Shown here in pieces: positions 47,901 through 56,658 of a DNA stretch of 64,000 nucleotides (its first letter is position 1; each line of letters starts with the position of its first letter). The notes under the pieces were generated by a model. That model had not been told where the DNA came from, searched no databases, and was given only the letters and a program-made list of their open reading frames with translations. Position numbers and translations under genes: made by a program. This DNA is from an uncultured Lachnospiraceae bacterium (GTDB lineage Bacteria > Bacillota > Clostridia > Lachnospirales > Lachnospiraceae). The stretch covers positions 26,409-90,408 of the forward strand of contig CANOKL010000011.1 in NCBI GenBank assembly GCA_947566645.1, read 5' to 3'.

Positions 47901-48228
47901 CATCACCGTAAGCCCCGATGATAATGGGATTTCCCTTTGTTCCTGAACCCTTAGGGCTTAACTGGCCTGTCCACACATCACCCTTCTGGAACAGAAGACT
48001 GTCGCCGGGCTGGAATTCAAAGCCATTTACCTTCTCCAGCGATGCCCATGCCTGGTCCGGAGCGGTTCCGGTATTCTCATCGTTTCCACCGTCACTGTCA
48101 ACATAATAGGTTGTCCCTGCGCCTTCCTCTGCCATGGTCTCCACCTCATAGAGAGGGAAACAGCTCACCAGCAGGAACAGGCTTAAGCAGATACTTAGCA
48201 CTCTTGCTCTCATTTTCATCTTCATCAT
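44926..48228 (-). CDS. Secreted parallel beta-helix, discoidin, FIVAR and LRR_5 protein
   Basis: About 1100 aa from ATG 48228 (AGAGGAG upstream). After a signal peptide, residues ~45-550 start with TYYVDSDGGNDENTGT and have the spaced N-rich repeats of right-handed parallel beta-helix carbohydrate-active proteins (EDNIVGPRINHYGINLL, IIRNNYCEDVG). A discoidin-like domain follows (~700-850), then one FIVAR repeat, then a BspA-type LRR_5 tail (AFKNNKKIKKITI, AFQGCTALTKVVI) that is very lysine-rich. It is probably a wall-attached polysaccharide-binding or -cleaving protein feeding the co-encoded importer. It is the last gene of the importer-GH65 operon, 10 nt after the HAD gene. Catalytic residues were not identified. 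Confidence 0.85.
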   Translation of the reverse strand: MMKMKMRARVLSICLSLFLLVSCFPLYEVETMAEEGAGTTYYVDSDGGNDENTGTAPDQAWASLEKVNGFEFQPGDSLLFQKGDVWTGQLSPKGSGTKGNPIIIGAYGDGEARPLIQGNNWCEDNGDDLENKIFNAAVFFYNQQYWEITSLEITNRIPGENPDDHIKKYGVLIMGRDAGTLEHMYCRNLYVHDVVSHPVGQQAGIARGGIIYVIRGNEVPTNWNDIVIEDNIVGPRINHYGINLLSTWGSSAFEHETGIPDAEYPGQRYDSTNIIIRNNYCEDVGNAAICPSAYKNAVIEYNTCNGCNSGPNGNVPIWWENGEHTVAQFNEVYGSGASESKEDSQAFDADVNAKLNYIQYNYTHDNPSGAYFECAIGTPYTTHIRYNISQNDGYGTNSYGGGAVVTLGGWSSDPKNKLYVYNNDFYLGEGRDSFITNNWDGYPVNAENFRFTNNIIYSDAQSKGWDENLMGTAENNAYGGTDSKILREDDEKALAITAADLKNIGSGGTGIDSVDGYQLSADSKCRKAGTVIPGNGGRDYWGNLVSMTGTPNVGCDNSGAEVSQAAGAINFEDRPTEAAELKGSYAECEFGEGWYTKEQNGNKVAYLSNETGTGIIGLPKGKALKSFTASCEDIAWVTVSAGGYNKSYCVTSAGTSFDTGFSSAADEVEFSVQGMSGSESVYFDDLILEDAEYERQNLALNKPTVTSGYDQNPGSWGNDGDEGTMWIHAGEDLNEYWIVDLGKDYDLSDFELVFEQDEAEGAWGYRIDGKNSAKEDFDKALLCDAADNSDGSRVQSGTFEPGSLYRYLRVTLTKFPGYDYWPGFSEFRVFERDYSGLDKSALSQKIAEAKYIEKGTYAEADFAALQEAIAAAKVQFEKAENEAQVTEAVNALQKAIDKLTTPPSDDKKPEENPGEKPGDTGTQVPKEPAAGTKLTDQKTKGSYKVTSKGKTVAYAGTTNKKATSVTIPSKVKIGGITYKVNSVTKNAFKNNKKIKKITIAGSITEIGSGAFQGCTALTKVVIPAKVKKIGSKAFYGCKKLTGLTIKSKLLTTKSVGSKAFTKTGSSNYKKLKVKVPAKKLASYKNLLKKKGLSSKAKIAK

Positions 48229-48238
48229 ATTACTCCTC

Positions 48239-49108
48239 TTACATTTCATTTTGTGCTGCCAGAAAGTCGAGAAAGCTCTTCACGCCTCCTCCTACCAGCC
48301 TTACACCCTCTGGCCTTTTTCCCCTGACCTCTGACACATCAAAAAAGTCTCCGTCAGAGGTCTGTTCCGTGTACATAAAGCTATCGCTTCCAAAAATATC
48401 TTCCTCGATTCCCACATATTCATCTCCCCAGAAAGCACATTCCCCAGCCTCTATAGAACATTCTTCCCGCATTTTCCCAAGAATTGCCTCTACATTATCA
48501 CTCTTACTGGAGATCCCCACCTCCAGATACTTGGCGTCACATGTGGGAATCACCTCCAGGTGATAACTGCGCCCTGTTCTCACTGCCATCTCCATCAGAC
48601 CTGAAAGTCCTTCCTTCATGCCGTGCTCCTTCATCTTTTCCCTAAGCAGATCCAGCTCATCTTCCTGCATGAACAGATTATCCCCGCGTCTGTTTTCTGT
48701 CATGAGATCAATCTTGCAGTAATTCGGCCTGCTGAACACAATGTCTGTGTCAAAGTCATATTTCTCCTTTAATTCTGCGTGAATCTCAAAACAGATTCTA
48801 TGGATTGTAAGCAGTCCGGCAGTATCCGGGAGCCGGTTCTCGAACAGGTATGGCTTCCCCTCCTGAAACCCGTAATTATATGCGCCCCTTCCAAGTCCAA
48901 GATACAGATTCCCAAGCTGCTTTTTGCTAAAATACTGTCCGATATGGCCGCCTGCAATATTTTCTATGGTGGTTCCACTGATGATCGCAAGCTTTACCCC
49001 ATTTTCAAGAAGAGGCTGCATAACCGGCACAATATCATCTACCGGGGCTGTTCTGGACAAAACGGCTGTGCCGTCCCAGTCAAAAAAGACTGCCTTATAT
49101 TTTTTCAA
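48239..49108 (-). CDS. HAD-superfamily phosphatase (Cof/HAD-IIB-like)
   Basis: About 289 aa from a TTG at 49108, which follows AAGGGGGG and overlaps the GH65 stop by 14 nt. FFDWDGTAV near residue 7-15 is HAD motif I with the nucleophile Asp; IISGT is motif II; FWGDEYVG near 230 is the acidic motif IV. The large insert suggests HAD-IIB rather than beta-phosphoglucomutase. GH65 operons often carry beta-phosphoglucomutase; this protein is not obviously one, so it may dephosphorylate a sugar phosphate. An ATG-started longer frame exists but extends into GH65 and lacks a good ribosome site. Confidence 0.78.
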   Translation of the reverse strand: MKKYKAVFFDWDGTAVLSRTAPVDDIVPVMQPLLENGVKLAIISGTTIENIAGGHIGQYFSKKQLGNLYLGLGRGAYNYGFQEGKPYLFENRLPDTAGLLTIHRICFEIHAELKEKYDFDTDIVFSRPNYCKIDLMTENRRGDNLFMQEDELDLLREKMKEHGMKEGLSGLMEMAVRTGRSYHLEVIPTCDAKYLEVGISSKSDNVEAILGKMREECSIEAGECAFWGDEYVGIEEDIFGSDSFMYTEQTSDGDFFDVSEVRGKRPEGVRLVGGGVKSFLDFLAAQNEM

Positions 49109-51446
49109 TATAGTTTCCCCCCTTCTCCCGGATGGCAATTTCCTTCTCCCCAATATAGAAGACAACCTGTTCTCCCTCCTCCAGGACAAATTCTGCCTCC
49201 TGGCGGGATATGGTAAGCTTTAACACTGCGTTCCTGTACCGGATCTTAAAGCTGTACCATTCCCATTCTTCTGGTATGGAAGGCTTGAACGAAAGGCGTG
49301 AATTCTGGCACCGCAGGCCTGCAAAGCCATTTACAACCGCCTGCCACGTCCCTGCCATATTAGCTCCGTGAATCCCTGCATACAGATTATTGTGGTAGTC
49401 GTCCAGATCCATCCTGGCAGACTGTGAAAAATACTGATAGGCTTCCTCGTAATATCCAATTCCGCAGGCAACAATCCCGAAGATGCAGGTAGAAAGAGAG
49501 GAATGATGCAGAGTCACCTCCTGATAGAAATCATAATTCCGCCTGATCTCCTCCTCACTAAAATAATTGCTGTGCAGATACATCCCCAGTATTGCATCTG
49601 CCTGCTTTGACATTCTGTGTCTCATGATAAACAGAGGGTGATAATTCTCATACAGCCATGCCCGCTTTTCCTCAGGGATCCGTTCCTCATCCCAGGGCTT
49701 CCGCATCATAAATCCGTCGTCCAGCGGATAGATCCCCCTCTCCTTGTCATAGGGGAAGTACATCCTGTCAATAATTTCCTTCCACAGCTCTGTCTCTTCC
49801 AGCGAAAAATCCAGGCGGTGTTTTAGCTCTTCCAGATAATCCCTGTCATGCTCCCCAAGATACTCCACCGCTCCCAGCGCTGCCTTCAGATTCTCTCTTG
49901 CCATCAGGTTGGTGTAAAAATTATTATCTGCCAGTACATTGTATTCGTCAGGTCCTGTCACGCTGCAAATGCAGTATTTCCCGTCCCTGCACGCTGCAAA
50001 GCTTCCTACATCTGCCCAGACCCGTGCTGTTTCGATGAAAAGCTCCGCCCCCTTCTCCCTCAGGTATTCTACGTCTCCTGTAACCTGGAGATACAGGGCA
50101 AGGGCATATGCAATATCTGCATTAATGTGGTACTGTGCTGTTCCAAGGGGATAATAGGTGGAGGCCTCCTCCCCGTTAATGGTTCTCCAGGGGAACAGGG
50201 CGCCCTTTTGATGTCCCAGGATCCTCGCCCTTTCCCGTGCCTTTTCCAGGGTTTTGTACCGGTAATCAAGAAGCTTTTTCGCAACCTCTGGTTCTGTATA
50301 GATGAATACCGGAAGCATATACATCTCGGTATCCCAGAAGTAATGTCCTTCATAGCCTTCCCCGGACAGCCCTTTTGCTCCCATTCCGGTCTTCCCGTCT
50401 CTGCCTGCTGACTGCAGAATATGAAACAGATTAAACCTGAGCCCCTGCTGCAGAAGTTCACTGTCCTTTCCCTGAATCCGGATATCAGCAGTTTTCCAGA
50501 AGTTCTGCATATAGCTCCTCTGACTCTCTTCAAGCCCCTGGAATGTTCTCTTATGCGCCAGGTCCAGCGTATCAGATACAAACTCCTTAAGCTCCTCTGG
50601 TTTCCGATCCAGGTCTGTGGCATAGCAGAGCATCTTTTCCAGTACAACCGGCTTTCCTTTCATTCCCTGCACTGTCAGCACCAGTTCCGCATCCAGCTCT
50701 CCGGTCCGGACCGTATGGCGAAGAGCGCCTGCGCCTCCGTAGATTCTGTGGCTTCCTCCGCACGCCATAGTCCGTCTGCTGCCCTTAGTAATCCCCTGAT
50801 AATAAAAGGCCTGCCGGTCTCCCTCCAGTAAAACCGGAGAGAGCCTCCTACCGAAGGGGCCGTAGTCTACTATGGGGTTTGTCTTTCTTGTATGGTTCTC
50901 CACATCCGCCTGAAGCCTGGATACGAACTTGATCTCCCCGGAAAAATTCAGAGGCGTCACCTGATACTCAATTGCCATGATATGCTTCATCTCAAAGGAA
51001 ACCAGCCTTTTGATGCAGATCTCTGCCTTTCTGCCTCCGGGAGATGTATAGAGCAGGGACCGCGTAAGCACGGCTCCCTTCATATCCAGGATTCTCTTAT
51101 ATTCTTCTGTCTTTCCCTCCTCCATCGTGAACAGCTCACCCTCCAGGTACACCTTTGTTTCCTTCATATTGGGAAGATTCAGAAGGGACTGGCTAAACTC
51201 CGGTGAACCAAAGTTTGCTTCTCCATACCGGATTCGTTCACTTTCATAAAATCCATTTACAAAATTTCCTTCAAGACCAGTCTCAATGTCAAAAGGGTAC
51301 GCTTCCTCGAAGGTTCCTCTTGTGCCAATATACCCGTTGGCCAGAGAAAAAGCGGTTTCATTTCTGTAATTCTGCTCTTTATCAAAGGACGTTTCTGTAA
51401 TGCTCCAGGGCTCTATCGGATAAATTGGCGGTTTATCTGTCCTCAT
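49095..51446 (-). CDS. Glycoside hydrolase family 65 disaccharide phosphorylase
   Basis: 783 aa. N-terminal NETAFSLANGYIGTRGTF, YFWDTEMYMLPVF near 370 and VTGPDEYNV near 497-504 match GH65; Glu501 in TGPDEYN is the expected general acid. HGANMAGTWQAVV near 645 is the phosphate-side block. GH65 phosphorylases split alpha-linked glucose disaccharides (maltose, kojibiose, nigerose, trehalose) with inorganic phosphate to give beta-glucose 1-phosphate and an acceptor. It is cytosolic and follows the permease genes, so it likely processes the imported sugar. The exact linkage cannot be assigned by eye. Confidence 0.93.
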   Translation of the reverse strand: MRTDKPPIYPIEPWSITETSFDKEQNYRNETAFSLANGYIGTRGTFEEAYPFDIETGLEGNFVNGFYESERIRYGEANFGSPEFSQSLLNLPNMKETKVYLEGELFTMEEGKTEEYKRILDMKGAVLTRSLLYTSPGGRKAEICIKRLVSFEMKHIMAIEYQVTPLNFSGEIKFVSRLQADVENHTRKTNPIVDYGPFGRRLSPVLLEGDRQAFYYQGITKGSRRTMACGGSHRIYGGAGALRHTVRTGELDAELVLTVQGMKGKPVVLEKMLCYATDLDRKPEELKEFVSDTLDLAHKRTFQGLEESQRSYMQNFWKTADIRIQGKDSELLQQGLRFNLFHILQSAGRDGKTGMGAKGLSGEGYEGHYFWDTEMYMLPVFIYTEPEVAKKLLDYRYKTLEKARERARILGHQKGALFPWRTINGEEASTYYPLGTAQYHINADIAYALALYLQVTGDVEYLREKGAELFIETARVWADVGSFAACRDGKYCICSVTGPDEYNVLADNNFYTNLMARENLKAALGAVEYLGEHDRDYLEELKHRLDFSLEETELWKEIIDRMYFPYDKERGIYPLDDGFMMRKPWDEERIPEEKRAWLYENYHPLFIMRHRMSKQADAILGMYLHSNYFSEEEIRRNYDFYQEVTLHHSSLSTCIFGIVACGIGYYEEAYQYFSQSARMDLDDYHNNLYAGIHGANMAGTWQAVVNGFAGLRCQNSRLSFKPSIPEEWEWYSFKIRYRNAVLKLTISRQEAEFVLEEGEQVVFYIGEKEIAIREKGGNYIEKI

Positions 51447-51508
51447 ACTCTTAATCCTTTCTATCCTTATATCCTTTTCATTCTTTTATCGTAACTGTTT
51501 CGTACCTT

Positions 51509-52330
51509 TTATCCTTTCACTGCACCTGCTGTCAGGCTCTCCATCACCTGTCTCTGCAGAACGATGAATACCACGATTGTTGGCAGGACTGTCATCACGA
51601 CTGCTGCGAATAAAGCAGAATAATTATTTGCAAATGTACCCATATAGTAATTCAGGGCGATTGGCACTGTCCTGGCCGTATCCCCGCTGGTCAGCATCAA
51701 TGCAAAGTAGAATTCATTCCACGTATTGATAAACTGCAGCAGTGCAATGGTCACAAGTCCCGGTTTTGCAAGGGGCAGGATAATCCGGAAGAAGGTCTGC
51801 AGAAAGGTTGCCCCGTCTATGTATGCAGATTCCTCCAGTGCAGTGGAAATGGTTTTATAATAGCTGACCATGACAAAGAATGACATGGGGATGCCCATGG
51901 CTGAATATACAATGATCAGCCCCAGCTTTGTGTCAAAAATTCCCAGCTTCTGAAAAATCATAAACAGAGGCTGTGAGATCGCCTGTGCCGGAAGCATCAG
52001 GGATGCTGATATGAATAAGATAATCAGTGTCTTCATCTTAAACTCAAATCTTGACACAATGTAGGCACACATGGCAACCAGCGCCACAGTCACCAGGACG
52101 CTGCACCCGACAATAATAATACTGTTTACAAAGTACTTTGCAATGGGCGCATACTGGAATGCTGCCTTGTAATTATCCAGCTGAAAGGAGGACGGCCAGG
52201 ACAATGCGGAGGAATTAATCTCCGCATATGTCTTAAAGGAGCTGATAAATGCCCACACAATCGGCCCAACGGCAATGAATGTGAAAAAAGCCATAAATAG
52301 ATATTTTAAAACCCTGGAAGCATTTTTCAT
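51509..52330 (-). CDS. Carbohydrate ABC transporter permease (MalG/LacG type)
   Basis: 273 aa with six TM helices. The EAA loop appears as EESAYIDGATFLQTFFRIILPLAKPG near residues 170-195. Starts with MKNASRVLKYLFMAFF; GGAGGA is upstream and the start overlaps the preceding permease by 4 nt. Partner of the permease at 52327 and the binding protein at 53221. No ATPase is encoded here; such importers use a shared MsmK-type ATPase encoded elsewhere. Confidence 0.94.
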   Translation of the reverse strand: MKNASRVLKYLFMAFFTFIAVGPIVWAFISSFKTYAEINSSALSWPSSFQLDNYKAAFQYAPIAKYFVNSIIIVGCSVLVTVALVAMCAYIVSRFEFKMKTLIILFISASLMLPAQAISQPLFMIFQKLGIFDTKLGLIIVYSAMGIPMSFFVMVSYYKTISTALEESAYIDGATFLQTFFRIILPLAKPGLVTIALLQFINTWNEFYFALMLTSGDTARTVPIALNYYMGTFANNYSALFAAVVMTVLPTIVVFIVLQRQVMESLTAGAVKG

Positions 52331-53208
52331 CTCGCGTCCTCCTTCTTCTCCCTGAACAGCCTCTGAATCAGAAGCACCAGTGCCAGACCCACTGCGATCT
52401 GTACCGTTCCTACGGCATTCGCCTTCCCGTAATTATTTTCAAGGGTGGCCGCCTTATAAAGGTAAATCGGCAGATTCAGCGTTGTGTTGCCCGGGCCTCC
52501 CTTTGTCGTCATATAGATGATGTCAAACTGGGAAACCATGGCTACAGAAGCAAGGGTGACACAGGTTCCGAATATATTTCTCATCAGAGGCAGGGTAATA
52601 AACCGGTCCAGCTGCCAGGGGCTTGCGCCGTCCACTCTTGCAGCCTCATAAATCTCTTTATCAATTGCCCCCATCTCTGCCAGGAATATAATGGTGTTAA
52701 ATCCTGCATATAAAATCCATGTGGCTGTGACTGTCCAGAACGCATACTTGGAATTACCGAATAAGTTTGGCGTCTGTGAAACCTCGATTCCAATTTTTTC
52801 CAGTAACGGCTTCACGATTCCAAATGTAGGGTTCAGAAGCAGTGTAAACATCACTCCTGTCGCTGCTGTGGGTATGATATTCGGAATCATATATGCAGTC
52901 CGCACGATCTTCCAGCCCTTCGGCTTGCGCCTCAGAACCAGGGCCATCACAAGCCCCAGCGTGACATGGAAGACCGACTGCAGAAGCACCCATATCAATG
53001 TGTTTTTAATGGATACCAGAAAGTCCTGATCCCCAAATATACCGGCAAAATTCTTCATCCCTGTAAAAGCAGGCGGTGAAAAGGTCGTGTAATCACAAAG
53101 CGAGGTATATAGAACAGTCACTATCGGAGCCGCATATACAAGTGCAAACAGGACCATGCATGGCATTGTAAATGCGGCGATCCAAAAGCCTTTATTCTTA
53201 ATCTTCAT
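52327..53208 (-). CDS. Carbohydrate ABC transporter permease (MalF/LacF type)
   Basis: 293 aa, six TM helices. The EAA-loop equivalent is YEAARVDGASPWQLDRFITLPLM near residue 205. It heads the permease pair and follows the binding-protein gene at 12 nt. The membrane channel probably imports an oligosaccharide split later by GH65. It may also serve the two orphan binding proteins at 31417 and 42156, which have no permeases of their own. Confidence 0.94.
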   Translation of the reverse strand: MKIKNKGFWIAAFTMPCMVLFALVYAAPIVTVLYTSLCDYTTFSPPAFTGMKNFAGIFGDQDFLVSIKNTLIWVLLQSVFHVTLGLVMALVLRRKPKGWKIVRTAYMIPNIIPTAATGVMFTLLLNPTFGIVKPLLEKIGIEVSQTPNLFGNSKYAFWTVTATWILYAGFNTIIFLAEMGAIDKEIYEAARVDGASPWQLDRFITLPLMRNIFGTCVTLASVAMVSQFDIIYMTTKGGPGNTTLNLPIYLYKAATLENNYGKANAVGTVQIAVGLALVLLIQRLFREKKEDAR

Positions 53209-53220
53209 AATCTGTTATTC

Positions 53221-54582
53221 CTAATTCTTTGCTGCAGACTCCGTCAGTTTCTTACAAAATTCCTCTGGTGTGATGTTTCCGTAAGCAAGCTCCGGAAGCT
53301 CCGTTGAAAATGTATCAATGGTATTCTGATACCAGTATGCCTGGTTCTGTCCATAGGTGACTGCCGCCTCGTTCTGGATCTTAAGAACCTCTGCCATCAG
53401 CGGATCGCTCTCTGTCAGCTCTCCCGGGATCTCAAGGTCATTGGATACTGGCTGCAAGCCTGTCATTTCCAGAGCCTTAATCTGGTTTTCCGGACTTGTC
53501 TCAAACTTCAGGAAAGCAACTGCTGCCTTAATCTTTTCCTCGTCTCCTGACGCACCTACCATGTCACCAGGCGTTGGCACCATCTCCATGCCCTTTCCTG
53601 GCATCAGCATTATGCCAACCTTGTCGTAGAAGCCTTCCGGCGCTTTCTCTGTCTGTGAAAAGTCTGGTATCATCCATGGGCCATTAGGAATCATGGCAAT
53701 CTCTCCGTTGAAGAAATGTGTTGCCATGGGGTCGTATTTTCCGCCTACCGCGTCATCCGTTGTATACTCCTTAAACATAGTCTGAATCGTCTTCGCTGCC
53801 TCTTCTACCTCCGGTGTATTGAAGTCATCCGGATACATGGTGTTCATCCACTCGCTTCCAGCTTCCCCGTTTGTACCGATCAGGGCGCTCATCCACAGAT
53901 TCGTAAGCCATCCCATATCCGCAGTGTCCATACCCACTGGCGTAATCCCTTCTTTTTTCAGTGCGTCACAGGCCTTAAAGAAATCATCCCATGTCTCATA
54001 GGCAACCTCCGGCGCTTCAATTCCTGCCTTCTGGAAGAGTTCCTTATTGTAATAGATATAAGAAATCTCCTTGGAAACCGGCACACCGTATATCTTTCCA
54101 TCTACTGTATTAAACTCCAGGGAAGTGTCGTCAAATAGTCCCTTCCACTCCGGGTCTTCCTCAAAATACTGAGTAAGATCTGCCACCTTGCCGGACTTGG
54201 CTGCCAGTTCGGTAATGTTATTTCCTCCATTAAATACAATATCCGGAAGGTCCCCGCTGGAGATCAGAAGCTTGATCTTCTGGTTGTATGCATCTGTTGT
54301 GGGAATTTCCTCAAAATTAAACTCCACGTTCTTTCCCTCTTCTGTTTTCTGGAATTCCTCAAACAGATAAGAATAATACTCTGCCGCATAGTCTGTACCT
54401 ACATGATAGTTGATCACATTCAGGACAACCTTGCCGGAATCCTCTGTCTGCTCCGACCCGTCGGAACTGGATGAACCGGAATCCTTCTCTCCTGTTTCAC
54501 TGCTGCTGCAGGCTGCCATGCCCATCACCATAGCTCCGGCAAGTACTGCAGCAAATAATCTCTTCACACTTCTTTTTCTCAT
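53221..54582 (-). CDS. Carbohydrate ABC transporter substrate-binding lipoprotein 3
   Basis: About 453 aa from ATG 54582, which has AAGGAGG 6 nt upstream. MGMAACSSSE is a lipobox followed by a Ser/Gly linker, then the sugar-binding fold (VLNVINYHVGTDYAAEYY, KIYGVPVSKEISYIYYN, NGPWMIPDFSQ). It is clearly distinct from binding proteins 1 and 2, so the locus has two ligand-binding types. First gene of the importer-GH65 operon, divergent from the two-component system. Confidence 0.93.
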   Translation of the reverse strand: MRKRSVKRLFAAVLAGAMVMGMAACSSSETGEKDSGSSSSDGSEQTEDSGKVVLNVINYHVGTDYAAEYYSYLFEEFQKTEEGKNVEFNFEEIPTTDAYNQKIKLLISSGDLPDIVFNGGNNITELAAKSGKVADLTQYFEEDPEWKGLFDDTSLEFNTVDGKIYGVPVSKEISYIYYNKELFQKAGIEAPEVAYETWDDFFKACDALKKEGITPVGMDTADMGWLTNLWMSALIGTNGEAGSEWMNTMYPDDFNTPEVEEAAKTIQTMFKEYTTDDAVGGKYDPMATHFFNGEIAMIPNGPWMIPDFSQTEKAPEGFYDKVGIMLMPGKGMEMVPTPGDMVGASGDEEKIKAAVAFLKFETSPENQIKALEMTGLQPVSNDLEIPGELTESDPLMAEVLKIQNEAAVTYGQNQAYWYQNTIDTFSTELPELAYGNITPEEFCKKLTESAAKN

Positions 54583-54657
54583 TATTTTCCTCCTTATCTT
54601 TCTGATGTGTGTTTCTGGCAACTGTCTAAACAGTCGCATAATTTGGTATCTGATGGT

Positions 54658-54663
54658 ATTATA
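54658..54663 (-). promoter_or_regulatory. Candidate -10 box of the importer operon
   Basis: TATAAT on the minus strand, about 75 nt before the ATG at 54582. The -35 is poor, as expected for a promoter needing an AraC-type activator. A short ACTGT-CTAA-ACAGT repeat lies downstream (54621-54634). Confidence 0.5.
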
Positions 54664-54820
54664 TCCCTTTTAATGACAGATTTTAATAAAGAGACCTGTC
54701 ATATTCTTGTATTATTCCGCTTCCAAAATCTGGTACAGGATCCTCTTTTTCTGACTTTGGCCTGATTCTTTCAATATTTTGTTATACTCTTTTGTTATTT
54801 TCGCTTCTGACAAAAACAGA

Positions 54821-54849
54821 TTGAATGTCACTATAAATTATGGGATAAT
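54821..54849 (+). promoter_or_regulatory. Candidate promoter of the two-component system
   Basis: TTGAAT (54821-54826), 17-bp spacer and GATAAT (54844-54849), about 40 nt before the ATG at 54889. Between this and the minus-strand start at 54582 the region is AT-rich with no other gene. Confidence 0.5.
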
Positions 54850-54888
54850 TGCCATACAACTAAAAGTATGTGAGTGGAAGCAATTGAT

Positions 54889-56658
54889 ATGAAAACGGAA
54901 AAAAAGAAAAAATTACCAACGCTGAACCTTTTTATAACGATTACAATGTCCTCCATTATTACAGTCATACTGCTATGTTCCATTCTTTTCTACTATATCA
55001 GAACGGAACAGATCCTTACAAATAATTACAGACATTCTATTACCAGCCAGTTCAGCCAGGTGAACCAGAAAATCAACAGTCAGATAGAAGCCATTGATTC
55101 CATCATCCCGCTCTATCTGTCCAACAGTACGATATCAGCTGCACTGGAGACTGCGCAGCCGGACCTCTTAAGTCCTGAAAAAAGAATCAGTATTGAAAAG
55201 CAGATGGCTTACATCTATTACAGCACCTCTCTGTCTGCAAAGAACTTTACGAAGTCCATCTGCATCATGGGCCATAACAACAATGTTTTCAGCTTTGCCG
55301 CCTCTGCTTCTTCCTTGTCGCTTTCTTTTGGAAACGCAGAGATTTTCCGCACAATAGACAAACGGGAACACCGCCTGTTCTGCCGGATGCTTCCCGGAGA
55401 TGACAACAGCATCTATTTTATCCGGAACCTCTTTAGCAGCAACACCGGCAATTACTGCGGCACCTTCATGATCCGGATCGACCTTGCCAAATGGTTTTCT
55501 TACTGTGTAGAAGGCCTGGATCCCTCCTGGTTTATCTGCATGTATGATTCTTCCATTAATGTCACCTCCTGTCCGGATATGAAGACGGAATGCCAGGCTC
55601 TTAAAAGAATGATGAATGAGGATACCGCCTCCTCCATCTCCTTTCGGGAACTTACCCTTTGCTCAGAGGATTACTTTATTGCCTCCCGGAAGCTGGAGAA
55701 GATTAAGCTGGTTTCTACCGTGGTTGCGCCCCGGGATGTACTTCTTAAGGATCTGAATGAAATATTAAAGCTTCATCTTGTACTGCTTGCCTGCACGTTA
55801 GCCCTTGCGCTGCTGCTTGCGATTGTTATAAGCAGAACGATAACAAAGCCGATTGATAAGATGATCTACCATATTAATCAGATTTCAAAAGGAGAGCGTA
55901 CGGTCCTGCCGCCCATGAAGATGTATTATGAATTTGATGTCTGGGCTGAATCCTTTAACAAGATGCTCAAACAGCTTGACACCTACTATAATGATAATTT
56001 TCAAAAACAGCTTTTGCTGAAAAGCTCAGAAATCCGCACCCTGCAGTCCCAGATGAATCCTCATTTTTTATTTAATGTGCTGAATACGATTGCATGGAAG
56101 GCGCAGATGAATGATCAGGAAGAGATCTATCAGATGGTGATTTCCCTGGGAGAGCTTCTGAAAATGAATACTCTTTCTAAGGAAAAGGACTTTGTCCGGC
56201 TGGAGCAGGAAATCGAATATGTGAAGTTCTATGTCTATCTCCAGCAGATGCGCTTTGAGGATAAAATATCCTGTACCCTGCGCATTCCGGATGAGCTCAT
56301 GAGCTATATGGTTCCAGTCTTCTGCATACAGCCCCTGGCGGAAAATGCAATTATACACGGACTGGAGCCAAAGGATGAAAAAGGAAGTCTGATTATCCAG
56401 ATCTTGAAACCAGACGGCAGCGACTGCATGGAGATCTCCATCATTGATAATGGCGTTGGCTTTGAAACCATCCCTGATATCCGCGCCATCCTTCCTTCCG
56501 ACGAGGATGACCATACCCACGTCGGATTACGTAATCTGGACAAGCGTCTGGAATTACTTTTCGGGCCAGGCTCACGTCTTAATATAGACAGCATACCTGG
56601 CAGTTACACAACCATTTCATTTAAAATACCCTTAAAGAGAGAGGAGGATTCCTTATGA
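54889..56658 (+). CDS. YesM-type sensor histidine kinase
   Basis: About 589 aa. A TM helix at ~13-38 and another at ~290-310 flank an extracellular sensing domain. A HAMP region (KPIDKMIYHINQISKGER) precedes the His-kinase block with NPHFLFNVLN, where His392 is the phospho-acceptor. The HATPase part has CIQPLAENAIIHGL and VGLRNLDKRL. ATG 54889 is preferred over a GTG at 54874. Paired by a 4-nt overlap with the AraC-type regulator. It likely senses the sugar or binding-protein state and controls the divergent importer-GH65 operon. Confidence 0.93.
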   Translation: MKTEKKKKLPTLNLFITITMSSIITVILLCSILFYYIRTEQILTNNYRHSITSQFSQVNQKINSQIEAIDSIIPLYLSNSTISAALETAQPDLLSPEKRISIEKQMAYIYYSTSLSAKNFTKSICIMGHNNNVFSFAASASSLSLSFGNAEIFRTIDKREHRLFCRMLPGDDNSIYFIRNLFSSNTGNYCGTFMIRIDLAKWFSYCVEGLDPSWFICMYDSSINVTSCPDMKTECQALKRMMNEDTASSISFRELTLCSEDYFIASRKLEKIKLVSTVVAPRDVLLKDLNEILKLHLVLLACTLALALLLAIVISRTITKPIDKMIYHINQISKGERTVLPPMKMYYEFDVWAESFNKMLKQLDTYYNDNFQKQLLLKSSEIRTLQSQMNPHFLFNVLNTIAWKAQMNDQEEIYQMVISLGELLKMNTLSKEKDFVRLEQEIEYVKFYVYLQQMRFEDKISCTLRIPDELMSYMVPVFCIQPLAENAIIHGLEPKDEKGSLIIQILKPDGSDCMEISIIDNGVGFETIPDIRAILPSDEDDHTHVGLRNLDKRLELLFGPGSRLNIDSIPGSYTTISFKIPLKREEDSL

